The notes beneath the pieces were generated by a model. It did no database searches and was not told where the DNA came from. It saw nothing but the letters and a program-made list of their open reading frames with translations. From NCBI RefSeq assembly GCF_026340975.1, contig NZ_JAPEOS010000001.1:3629001-3693000 (forward strand): a DNA stretch of 64,000 nucleotides. Direction: 5' to 3'. The translations under genes were made by a program, and so were the position numbers. This document shows positions 1-8,112 of this stretch, piece after piece; the first letter of the stretch is position 1, and each line of letters starts with the position of its first letter. The DNA is from Streptomyces sp. NBC_01214. Its GTDB lineage: Bacteria; Actinomycetota; Actinomycetes; Streptomycetales; Streptomycetaceae.

Positions 1-539
1 CTGCGCGGATCGGATCCCTTGAGCTCCTCGGGAGTCCAGCGCAGCCGGTTGACGTACCGGATGTCGAAGGGCTGGCGGCGGGCCATCCGCTCCAGTGCCT
101 CCGGAAGCGCCCCGAGGTGCTCGCGGATCTCGTCCGCGACCTTGGGGAGCGTGTCCGGGTGGGGGACGTGGTGAGGAGGCAGCTGGTGCTCGATGCTGCC
201 CTCCTCCGGATGATGGAAGGAGGCGGTGAGATTGAAGATCGTCTTGCCCTGCTGGACCGCGGTGACCCGGCGCGTGGTGAAGGACCGCCCGTCGCGCACC
301 CGCTCCACCTGGTACACGATCGGCACCCCGGGGATGCCGGGGCGCAGGAAGTACGCGTGCAGCGAGTGGACCGGGCGGTCGCTCTCCACGGTGCGCCCCG
401 CAGCCACCAGCGCCTGGCCGGCGACCTGCCCGCCGAAGACCCGCTGGAGGGACTCCTGCGGGCTGGCGCCGCGGAAGATGTTGACCTCGATCTGCTCCAG
501 ATCGAGCAGATCGACCAGTCTCTCGGCGGGGTTCGTCAT
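1..539 (-). CDS. tesB: Acyl-CoA thioesterase II, N-terminal part (runs off left edge)
   Basis: The reverse strand from the ATG at 539 reads without a stop to the window edge and gives about 179 residues beginning MTNPAERLVDLLDLEQIEVN. The first hotdog domain shows FGGQVAGQAL, VHSLHAYFLRPG and later DIRYVN, which are hallmark segments of TesB-type acyl-CoA thioesterases that hydrolyse acyl-CoA to free acid and CoA. A GGAG ribosome site lies 8 to 11 bases upstream of the ATG. The C-terminal hotdog half is outside the window. The gene is transcribed in the same direction as the helicase gene upstream, about 70 bases away. The family call is firm; the substrate range cannot be read from the sequence. 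Confidence 0.93.
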   Translation of the reverse strand, partial: MTNPAERLVDLLDLEQIEVNIFRGASPQESLQRVFGGQVAGQALVAAGRTVESDRPVHSLHAYFLRPGIPGVPIVYQVERVRDGRSFTTRRVTAVQQGKTIFNLTASFHHPEEGSIEHQLPPHHVPHPDTLPKVADEIREHLGALPEALERMARRQPFDIRYVNRLRWTPEELKGSDPR

Positions 540-557
540 CAGAGGATCTCCACTGTC

Positions 558-596
558 GGGTCCGGCGGGTCCGGCGGGTCGGGCGGGTGCGGCGGG
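558..596. repeat. Short tandem repeat of a 9-mer between helicase and tesB
   Basis: Four imperfect copies of TCCGGCGGG-like units fill most of the 70-base gap between the helicase stop and the thioesterase start. It is low-complexity intergenic DNA with no evident function. Confidence 0.5.
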
Positions 597-609
597 ATGT
601 GGCGGACGG

Positions 610-3141
610 TCAGAGCGCTCCGAGTTCGCCGACCGAGGTGACCCGGATGACGGCCCGGCCCTCCTCGTCGGAGGCGGCCAGGTCGACCTCGGCGCTGATG
701 CCCCAGCCATGGTCCCCGTTGGGGTCCGCGAAGGTCTGGCGGACGCGCCACAGGCCGTGCGCCGGGTCCTCCTCGATCTGCAAGAGCTTCGGGCCGCGCG
801 CGTCGGGTCCGGTGCCCAGGTCGACGTATTCGTCCCAGTACCCGTCCAGGGCCTCGCCCCAGGCATCCGCGTCCCAGCCGGACTCGGCGTCCAGCTCGCC
901 CAGCACGTTGACGTGGTCGAGGGCGGCCAGCTCCACCCGGCGGAACATGGCGTTGCGGACCAGGACGCGGAAGGCGCGCGCGTTCGCGGTGACCGGCTTG
1001 ACCTGGTCGGCCTTCTCCTGGGCCTGCTCCGCCGTCTCCACCTCCGGGTTCGCCAGCTGCTCCCACTCGTCCAGCAGGCTGGAGTCGACCTGGCGGACCA
1101 GCTCGCCGAGCCATTCGATCAGGTCCTGGAGGTCCTCCGACTTGAGGTCGTCGGGGATGGTGTGGTCCAGCGCCTTGAACGCGCTCGCCAGGTAGCGCAG
1201 CACGATGCCCTCCGTACGGGCCAGCTCGTAGAAGGAGGTGAACTCGGTGAAGGTCATCGCGCGCTCGTACATGTCGCGGATGATCGACTTCGGGGAGACC
1301 GGGTGGTCGCGCACCCACGGGTGGCTCTTGGCGTACACGTCGTAGGCATGGGAGAGCAGCTCTTCGAGCGGCTTGGGATAGGTGACGTCCTGGAGCCGCT
1401 CCATCCGCTCCTCGTACTCGATCCCGTCGGCCTTCATCTGGCCGACCTGGATGCCGCGTTCCTTGTTCTGCTGGGCGGCCAGGATCTGCCGCGGGTCGTC
1501 CAGCGTGGACTCCACGACCGAGACCATGTCCAACGCGTAGGAGGGGGACTCCGGGTCCAACAGGTCGAAGGAGGCCAGGGCGAAGGTGGACAGCGGCTGG
1601 TTGAGCGCGAAGTCCTGCTGGAGGTCGACGGTGAGCCGGATGGTGCGGCCCTCCGCGTCCGGGGCGTCGAGCTTCTCGACCACACCGCCGTCCAGCAGCG
1701 AGCGGTAGATCGCGAAGGCCCGGCGGATGTGCCGCAGCTGCGCCTTGCGGGGCTCGTGGTTGTCCTCCAGCAGGTGGCGCATCGCCTGGAAGGCGTCGCC
1801 GGGCCGGGCGATGACCGACAGCAGCATGATGTTGGTGACCTTGAAGCGCGACGTGAGCGCCTCCGGGTCGGCGGCGATGAGCTTCTCGAACGTGGTGTCC
1901 GACCAAGCGACGAAGCCCTCGGGGGCCTTCTTGCGCACCACCTTGCGGCGCTTCTTCGGATCGTCGCCCGCCTTCGCGAGCGCCTTCTCGTTCTCGATGA
2001 CGTGCTCGGGGGCCTGCGCGACCACGTAGCCCGCGGTGTCGAAGCCGGCCCGGCCGGCGCGCCCCGCGATCTGGTGGAACTCCCGGGCGCGCAGCGTGCG
2101 GACCCGGTTGCCGTCGTACTTGGTGAGCGCGGTGAACAGCACCGTGCGGATCGGGACGTTGACGCCGACGCCGAGGGTGTCCGTACCGCAGATCACCTTC
2201 AGCAGACCGGCCTGGGCGAGCTTCTCGACGAGGCGGCGGTACTTGGGCAGCATGCCGGCGTGGTGCACACCGATGCCGTGCCGGACGTAGCGGGAGAGGT
2301 TCTGGCCGAACTTGGTGGTGAAGCGGAAGTTGCCGATGAGATCGGCGATCCTGTCCTTCTCCTCGCGCGTGCACATGTTGATGCTCATGAGCGACTGCGC
2401 CCGCTCGACCGCCTGGGCCTGGGTGAAGTGCACGATGTAGACCGGAGCCTGCCGGGTCTCCAGCAGCTCGGTGATCGTGTCGGTGATCGGGGTGGTGACG
2501 TACTCGTACGAGAGCGGGACGGGCCGGGTCGCGGAACGCACGACCGAGGTGGGCCGGCCGGTGCGCCGGGTCAGGTCCTCCTCGAACCGCTTCATGTCGC
2601 CGAGGGTCGCCGACATCAGGATGAACTGCGCCTGCGGCAGCTCCAGCAGCGGGATCTGCCAGGCCCAGCCGCGGTCCGGCTCGGCATAGAAGTGGAACTC
2701 GTCCATCACGACCTGGCCGATGTCGGCGTGCTTGCCGTCGCGCAGGGCGATCGAGGCCAGGACCTCGGCGGTGCAGCAGATCACCGGGGCGTCCGCGTTC
2801 ACGGATGCGTCGCCGGTCAGCATGCCGACGTTCTCCGTGCCGAAGAGCTTGCACAGGTCGAAGAACTTCTCCGACACCAGCGCCTTGATCGGGGCGGTGT
2901 AGAAGGTGACCTTGTCCTGGGCCAGGGCGGTGAAGTGCGCGCCGGCGGCGACCAGGCTCTTGCCGGAGCCGGTCGGGGTGGACAGGATCACGTTGGCCCC
3001 GGAGACGACCTCGATCAGCGCCTCCTCCTGAGCCGGGTACAGGGTGATGCCCTGGTCCTCCGCCCACGAGGAGAAAGCCTCGAAGAGGGCGTCGGGGTCG
3101 GCGTTCGGCGGGAGCTGATCAATGAGGGTCACACCCCCCAT
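610..3141 (-). CDS. Ski2/Mtr4-like DExH-box RNA helicase with DUF3516
   Basis: An 843-residue superfamily 2 helicase. Walker A is TPTGSGKS near residue 58, the DExH box is DEFH near residue 147, motif III is SAT, and the second RecA lobe carries GVGVNVP and QIAGRAGRAG. The C-terminal 400 residues match the DUF3516 extension of actinobacterial helicases. It should unwind structured RNA using ATP in the cytoplasm, perhaps in RNA turnover. The ATG at 3141 is chosen because the helicase domain starts soon after it; an in-frame GTG three codons in is also possible. The gene is a single-copy housekeeping type with no link to the downstream biosynthetic cluster. Confidence 0.9.
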   Translation of the reverse strand: MGGVTLIDQLPPNADPDALFEAFSSWAEDQGITLYPAQEEALIEVVSGANVILSTPTGSGKSLVAAGAHFTALAQDKVTFYTAPIKALVSEKFFDLCKLFGTENVGMLTGDASVNADAPVICCTAEVLASIALRDGKHADIGQVVMDEFHFYAEPDRGWAWQIPLLELPQAQFILMSATLGDMKRFEEDLTRRTGRPTSVVRSATRPVPLSYEYVTTPITDTITELLETRQAPVYIVHFTQAQAVERAQSLMSINMCTREEKDRIADLIGNFRFTTKFGQNLSRYVRHGIGVHHAGMLPKYRRLVEKLAQAGLLKVICGTDTLGVGVNVPIRTVLFTALTKYDGNRVRTLRAREFHQIAGRAGRAGFDTAGYVVAQAPEHVIENEKALAKAGDDPKKRRKVVRKKAPEGFVAWSDTTFEKLIAADPEALTSRFKVTNIMLLSVIARPGDAFQAMRHLLEDNHEPRKAQLRHIRRAFAIYRSLLDGGVVEKLDAPDAEGRTIRLTVDLQQDFALNQPLSTFALASFDLLDPESPSYALDMVSVVESTLDDPRQILAAQQNKERGIQVGQMKADGIEYEERMERLQDVTYPKPLEELLSHAYDVYAKSHPWVRDHPVSPKSIIRDMYERAMTFTEFTSFYELARTEGIVLRYLASAFKALDHTIPDDLKSEDLQDLIEWLGELVRQVDSSLLDEWEQLANPEVETAEQAQEKADQVKPVTANARAFRVLVRNAMFRRVELAALDHVNVLGELDAESGWDADAWGEALDGYWDEYVDLGTGPDARGPKLLQIEEDPAHGLWRVRQTFADPNGDHGWGISAEVDLAASDEEGRAVIRVTSVGELGAL

Positions 3142-3276
3142 CTTGCCTGGCTTCCCCCCGGATCAGGGAACCGGCGGACGGAATGAAGATCACCGAAGGT
3201 ACGCTGTGCCGTCGATGCGGCCCGAACGAAACAGTCGACCGGGCCCGACCACACACCAGCGGGGCGGGAAACGACC

Positions 3277-4068
3277 ATGATGGGTCCGGCGCACTCACTG
3301 TCCGGGGCAGCGGCCTGGCTGGGGGTGGGCGCAGCCACCGCGGCCGCCGGACACCCCATGCCCTGGCCCGTCCTCGTCGTCGGAGCGCTGATCTGCGCCG
3401 GGGCGGCACTCGCCCCCGACCTCGATCACAAGTCGGCGACGATCTCCCGCGCTTTCGGCCCGCTCTCCAAAGGCGTGTGCGAGGTGGTCGACAAGATCTC
3501 CTACGCCGTCTACAAGGGCACCCGCTCCACGAAGGACGCCCGTCGCACCGGGGGCCACCGCACCCTGACGCACACCTGGCTCTGGGCCGTCCTGATCGGC
3601 GGCGGGTCCTCCCTGCTCGCCGTCACCGCCGACCGCTGGGGCGTGCTCGCCCTGCTCTTCGTGCACCTGGTGCTCGCGGTCGAAGGCCTGCTGTGGCGGG
3701 CCGCCCGGATGTCCAGCGACGTCCTGGTCTGGCTGCTCGGCGCGACCAGCGCGTGGATCCTGGCCGGGGTCCTCGACCAGCCCGGCAACGGCGCGAACTG
3801 GCTGTTCGACGGAGCGGGCCAGGAGTACCTCTGGCTCGGCCTGCCGATCGTGCTCGGGGCCCTGGTCCACGACATCGGCGACGCACTCACCGTCTCCGGC
3901 TGCCCCGTCCTGTGGCCGCTGCCGATCGCCGGCAAGCGCTGGTACCCGATCGGCCCGCCGAAGGCGATGCGGTTCCGCGCCGGAAGCTGGGTGGAGCTGA
4001 AGGTCCTCATGCCGGTCTTCATCCTGCTGGGCGGCTTCGGCGGAGCCTCGGCCCTCGGCTTCATCTAG
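3277..4068 (+). CDS. YdjM/DUF457-type membrane-bound metal-dependent hydrolase
   Basis: A 263-residue integral membrane protein with an N-terminal GPAHSLSG motif, PDLDH after the first hydrophobic segments, GGHRTLTHT, and HDIGDALTVSG near the C-terminus. These His/Asp motifs define the YdjM family of predicted metal-dependent hydrolases; the true substrate is unknown. Two ATG codons stand in tandem at the start. It is divergent from the helicase gene, so both promoters must lie in the roughly 135-base gap. Confidence 0.88.
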   Translation: MMGPAHSLSGAAAWLGVGAATAAAGHPMPWPVLVVGALICAGAALAPDLDHKSATISRAFGPLSKGVCEVVDKISYAVYKGTRSTKDARRTGGHRTLTHTWLWAVLIGGGSSLLAVTADRWGVLALLFVHLVLAVEGLLWRAARMSSDVLVWLLGATSAWILAGVLDQPGNGANWLFDGAGQEYLWLGLPIVLGALVHDIGDALTVSGCPVLWPLPIAGKRWYPIGPPKAMRFRAGSWVELKVLMPVFILLGGFGGASALGFI

Positions 4069-4089
4069 GCCGTCACGGCCGACCCGCGG

Positions 4090-4116
4090 GCCGAGGACCG
4101 CTCGGGGGTCCTCGGC
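4090..4116. terminator. Hairpin between convergent genes
   Basis: A perfect 10-bp inverted repeat (GCCGAGGACC with a 7-base loop) follows the YdjM-like gene and faces the end of the ABC transporter operon. There is no T-tract, as is common in Streptomyces. The rest of the 174-base gap holds a GC-rich in-frame extension after the YdjM-like stop that reads open for about 50 codons; I do not call it a gene. Confidence 0.6.
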
Positions 4117-4242
4117 GCCGACCACGACCTGCGGGTCACCCAAGTCGTCGGCCCCGATCACCTGGTCGAAGCAGTGCTCCGTGACCTGGTGATCGAGGCC
4201 GTCCGACTTCCCCGGACCAGCTGACGGGCCTCCGTCACGGGC

Positions 4243-6024
4243 TCAGCCGTGCCAGGACCGCCACAACGCGGCGTACGCCCCGTCGGCCGCGACCAGCTCG
4301 TCGTGCGAGCCGAGTTCACTGATCCGGCCGCCCTCGACCACCGCGATCACGTCCGCGTCGTGCGCGGTGTGCAGCCGGTGGGCGATGGCGATGACCGTGC
4401 GGCCGTCCAGCACCCGGGCCAGCGAGCGCTCCAAGTGCCGGGCCGCGCGCGGGTCCAGCAGCGAGGTGGCCTCGTCCAGCACCAGCGTGTGCGGGTCGGC
4501 CAGCACCAGCCGGGCGAGCGCGATCTGCTGCGCCTGCGCCGGGGTCAGCACCGTGCCGCCGGAACCGACCTCGGTGTCCAGGCCGGCCTCCATGGCCCGC
4601 GCCCAGCCGTCGGCGTCCACCGCCGCCAGCGCCGCCCACAGCTCGGTGTCACCGGCGCCCGTCCGCGCGAGGAGGAGATTGTCCCGCAGCGTGCCCACGA
4701 ACACGTGGTGCTCCTGGTTGACCAGGGCCACGTGTTCGCGCACCCGCTCCGCGGGCATCCGCGACAGCTGCGCCCCGCCGAGGGTGACCTCGCCGGTCCG
4801 GGGCGCGTAGATGCCCGCGAGCAACCGTCCCAGGGTGGACTTGCCCGCTCCCGAGGGGCCGACCAGCGCCATCCGGGTGCCCGGCGGCACGGACATCGAC
4901 ACCTGGTGCAGGACGTCCACGCCCGCCCGGTAGCCGAAGTGGACCTCCTGGGCCCGCACGTCCCTGCCCTCGGGCGCCACCTTCGCGTCCCCCGCGTCCG
5001 GTTCGATCTCCCGTACACCCACCAGGCGGCCGAGCGAGACCTGGGCGACCTGCAACTCGTCGTACCAGCGCAGGATCAGACCGATCGGATCGACCAGCAT
5101 CTGGGCCAGGAGCGCGCCCGTGGTCAGCTGCCCGACCGACATCCAGCCCCGCATCACGCAGAAGCCGCCGATCAGCAGCACCGAACCGAGGATCGTCACG
5201 AAGGTGACGTTGATGACGGGGAAGAGCACCATCCGCAGGAAGAGCGTGTACCGCTCCCACGCCACCCACTGCGAGATCCGCCGCTCCGACAGCGCGATCC
5301 GCTCCGGCCCGAGGCGGTGCGCCTCGACCGTGCGGCCCGCGTCCACCGTCTCCGTGAGCACCGCAGAGACGGCCGCGTAGCCGGCCGCCTCCGAGCGGTA
5401 CGCCGACGGTGCCCGCCGGAAGTACCAGCGGCAGCCGATCACCAGCACCGGCAGCGCCACCAGCGCGGCCAGCGCCAGCGGCGGCGCGGTCACCGCGAGC
5501 GCCCCGAACAGCAGCCCCGCCCACACCACACCGATGGCCAGCTGCGGCACGGCCTCGCGCATCGCGTTCGCGAGCCGGTCGATGTCGGTGGTGATCCGCG
5601 ACAACAGATCACCGGTACCGGCCCGTTCCAGCACGCCCGGCGGCAGACCCACCGACCGCACCAGGAAGTCCTCGCGCAGATCGGCCAGCATCTCCTCGCC
5701 GAGCATCGCCCCGCGCAGCCGGACCAGCCGGGTGAAGAACGTTTGGACCGCCAGCGCCAGCGCGAACAGCAGTGCCACACGCCCCAGATGCAGCTCGCGC
5801 GCCCCCGCCGAGAGGTCGTCCACGACCCGGCCCAGCAGGTACGGGCCGACCATGGAGGCGATCACCGCGGCCGCGTTGACGCTCACCAGCGCCACGAAGG
5901 CCCGCCGGTGGCGCCGGAACAGGTCGCGCACATAGCCCCGAACGGTCGCCGACGTGCCCACGGGCAGGGTCGCGGCCGAGTCGGGGGCCGCCGGATCGTA
6001 CTCCGGCGGCGCCACGCCGATCAT
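4243..6024 (-). CDS. ABC exporter half-transporter, subunit with intact Walker A and altered signature
   Basis: A 593-residue type IV ABC exporter with about six membrane segments followed by a nucleotide-binding domain. Walker A is GPSGAGKS near residue 385 and Walker B is LVLDEATS, but the usual LSGGQ signature is replaced by LTPAQ near residue 493. The start ATG overlaps the stop of the upstream half-transporter gene by 4 bp, so the two are co-translated and should form a heterodimer. Its Walker A would pair with the intact signature of the partner. The substrate is unknown. Similar pairs export drugs, lipids or peptides. Confidence 0.9.
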   Translation of the reverse strand: MIGVAPPEYDPAAPDSAATLPVGTSATVRGYVRDLFRRHRRAFVALVSVNAAAVIASMVGPYLLGRVVDDLSAGARELHLGRVALLFALALAVQTFFTRLVRLRGAMLGEEMLADLREDFLVRSVGLPPGVLERAGTGDLLSRITTDIDRLANAMREAVPQLAIGVVWAGLLFGALAVTAPPLALAALVALPVLVIGCRWYFRRAPSAYRSEAAGYAAVSAVLTETVDAGRTVEAHRLGPERIALSERRISQWVAWERYTLFLRMVLFPVINVTFVTILGSVLLIGGFCVMRGWMSVGQLTTGALLAQMLVDPIGLILRWYDELQVAQVSLGRLVGVREIEPDAGDAKVAPEGRDVRAQEVHFGYRAGVDVLHQVSMSVPPGTRMALVGPSGAGKSTLGRLLAGIYAPRTGEVTLGGAQLSRMPAERVREHVALVNQEHHVFVGTLRDNLLLARTGAGDTELWAALAAVDADGWARAMEAGLDTEVGSGGTVLTPAQAQQIALARLVLADPHTLVLDEATSLLDPRAARHLERSLARVLDGRTVIAIAHRLHTAHDADVIAVVEGGRISELGSHDELVAADGAYAALWRSWHG

Positions 6025-7952
6025 GCGGATTCCTCGATCTCTGTGAGTGCTTCTGCCAGCTCTGTCAGTTCCAGCCCGCTGAGCCGCTGCTCCTCATCGG
6101 TCTCGCGGGTGACGACCGCCCGGTAGCGCGGCTCGCGCTGGAGCAGCTCGCGGTGGGTACCGACGGCCGCCACCGTGCCCCCGTCGATGAGCACGACCCG
6201 GTCCGCGCGGTCCAGCAGCAGCGGCGAGGACGCCAGCACCACCGTGGTCCGCCCGGCGCGCAGGGCCGCGATCCCGTCCGCGATCCGTGCTTCGGTGTGC
6301 GAGTCGACCGCGGAGGTCGGCTCGTCCAGCACGAGCACCTCCGGGTCGGTGACCAGGGACCGGGCCAGGGCGAGCCGCTGGCGCTGGCCGCCCGACAGGG
6401 ACCGGCCGCGCTCGGTGATCCGGGCGTCCATCGGGTCCTCGACCCCGTCCGGCGCCGCCTGCAACAGTGCGTCCAGGACGTCCGCGCACTGGGCCGCGCC
6501 CAGCGCCGCACCGGACTCGACCGCTCCGGAGGCCGGGACGTCGAACAGCTCCCGCAGGGTCCCGGACAGCAGCACCGGATCCTTGTCCTGGACGAGGACC
6601 AGGGTGCGCGCGGTGTCCAGCTCGAGCTCGTCCAGCGCGACTCCGCCGAGGAGCACGGACGGCGCCCCGACCTCGTCGGCCCCGGAACCTGCCCCGGAAC
6701 CGGTCCCGGAACCTGCCCCGGAACCGGTCCCGGCGTCGGCCTCCGCTTCGGTTCCGGCCTCCGACACCGGGTCGCCGTCCATCGGATGGCCGCCCAGGCG
6801 TTCGGCGAGCCGCCCGGCCAGGTCCGGATCCCCGCACACGACGGCGGTGAACCGTCCCGCGGGGGCCAGCAGCCCGGTCCGCGGGTCGTACAGGTCCCCG
6901 CCCGCGGCCGGTGCCGTCACCGGGTCGGTGCGCGCCGGACGCTCGCCGGCGGCGTCCGTCCGGGTCAGTGACAGCACCCGGGCGGCCCGCTGGGCGGAGG
7001 GACGCGAGAAGGAGTACGCCATGGCGATCTCCTGGAAGTGCCGCAGCGGGTAGAGCAGGGTCGCGACCGCGCTGAACGCGGCGACCAGCTCGCCCACCGC
7101 GATGCGCCCGTCCGAGACGAGCGTGGCGCCGTACCAGACCACCGTGATCATCAGCGCGCCCGGGAGCACCACCTGGATCGCGGAGATCAGCGCCCACATC
7201 CGGGCGCTGCGCACGGCTGCCTCGCGAACCTCCTGAGAGGCCTCGCGGTAGCGGCCGAGGAACAGCTCCTCACCGCCGATGCCGCGCAGCACGCGCAGGC
7301 CCGCGACGGTGTCGGAGGCCAGCTCGGTGGCCTTGCCCGCCTTCTCCCGCTGGACGTCGGCGCGCTGGGTGGCGCGCGGCAGCAGCGGCAGCGGGGCCAG
7401 GGCGATCAGCGGGACGCCGATGGCCACGACCACGCCGAGCTCGGGGGCGTAGAACAGCAGCCCGACGCAGACGAGGACGACGGAGAAGACGGCCGCGAGG
7501 AAGCGCGAGACCGCCTCGACGAACCATCCGATCTTCTCGACGTCGCCCGTGGACACCGCCACGACCTCACCCGCGGCGACCCGGCGGGTGAGGGCGGAGC
7601 CCAGCTCGGCCGTCTTGCGCGCCAGGAGCTGCTGCACCCGTGCCGCGGCGGTGATCCAGTTGGTGACGGCCGTGCTGTGGAGCATGGAATCGCCGACCGA
7701 GATGGCGATGCCGGTGACCAGGAGCAGCAGGCCGACGAGCAGCAGCCCGTTCGGCCGGCGGTCGACGACCGCGTCGACGCCGAGGCCCACCGCGTACGGC
7801 AGTGCGGCGACGCCGGTGAAGTGCAGCATCCCCCAGCACAGGCTCTTGAGCTGTCCGCCGAGTTGACCACGCCCCAGCCACAGCAGGAACCGGGGGCCGG
7901 AGCGAGCGTCGGGTACCCCTGGATCCGGATACGGAAGATCGCTGATCTGCAT
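6021..7952 (-). CDS. ABC exporter half-transporter, subunit lacking a Walker A lysine motif
   Basis: A 643-residue ABC exporter subunit, first gene of a two-gene operon. The signature LSGGQRQR and Walker B LVLDEPTS with Glu are intact, but where GxxGxGKS should stand (about residue 372) the protein reads [11 protein letters not shown], with no P-loop lysine. Just after this comes a Gly/Ser/Ala-rich insertion encoded by a 24-bp tandem repeat. The defective P-loop would combine with the LTPAQ signature of the partner to make a dead or weak ATP site, leaving one consensus site. Heterodimeric exporters with one degenerate site are known, but complete loss of the Walker A motif is less usual. Confidence 0.9.
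   Translation of the reverse strand: MQISDLPYPDPGVPDARSGPRFLLWLGRGQLGGQLKSLCWGMLHFTGVAALPYAVGLGVDAVVDRRPNGLLLVGLLLLVTGIAISVGDSMLHSTAVTNWITAAARVQQLLARKTAELGSALTRRVAAGEVVAVSTGDVEKIGWFVEAVSRFLAAVFSVVLVCVGLLFYAPELGVVVAIGVPLIALAPLPLLPRATQRADVQREKAGKATELASDTVAGLRVLRGIGGEELFLGRYREASQEVREAAVRSARMWALISAIQVVLPGALMITVVWYGATLVSDGRIAVGELVAAFSAVATLLYPLRHFQEIAMAYSFSRPSAQRAARVLSLTRTDAAGERPARTDPVTAPAAGGDLYDPRTGLLAPAGRFTAVVCGDPDLAGRLAERLGGHPMDGDPVSEAGTEAEADAGTGSGAGSGTGSGAGSGADEVGAPSVLLGGVALDELELDTARTLVLVQDKDPVLLSGTLRELFDVPASGAVESGAALGAAQCADVLDALLQAAPDGVEDPMDARITERGRSLSGGQRQRLALARSLVTDPEVLVLDEPTSAVDSHTEARIADGIAALRAGRTTVVLASSPLLLDRADRVVLIDGGTVAAVGTHRELLQREPRYRAVVTRETDEEQRLSGLELTELAEALTEIEESA
6682..6731. repeat. 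Two copies of a 24-bp in-frame tandem repeat
   Basis: CCGGAACCTGCCCCGGAACC followed by GGTC is repeated twice inside the nucleotide-binding domain of the upstream ABC subunit. On the coding strand it gives the sequence (GSGAGSGT)n, a flexible linker in a spot where ABC domains normally have none. Confidence 0.8.
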
Positions 7953-8112
7953 GACGCCCCATGACTGGTCGAGTGGTCCAAACCAAGCAAGGTTCGCCTT
8001 CAGGACTGACGCCGGGCAATCGATTTTCCGTGGGACGTACGCTGCGGCCAGCAGGTTTGCGGCGGCGGCGGAGAACGTGGCGCCTGGTCAGGGGGGTTGC
8101 GCGCCCCGGCGC

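Noticed and set aside
226..3186. Long open frame on the plus strand opposite the helicase gene
   Set aside because: GC-rich antisense shadow; no recognisable domains, and the reverse strand encodes a complete helicase.
4069..4242. Small gene after the YdjM-like gene
   Set aside because: Only an open continuation of the upstream frame after a stop, without start or ribosome site; the segment contains a terminator hairpin.
6682..6731. Intergenic or mobile repeat
   Set aside because: The repeat is in frame inside an ABC transporter gene and encodes a Gly/Ser/Ala linker.
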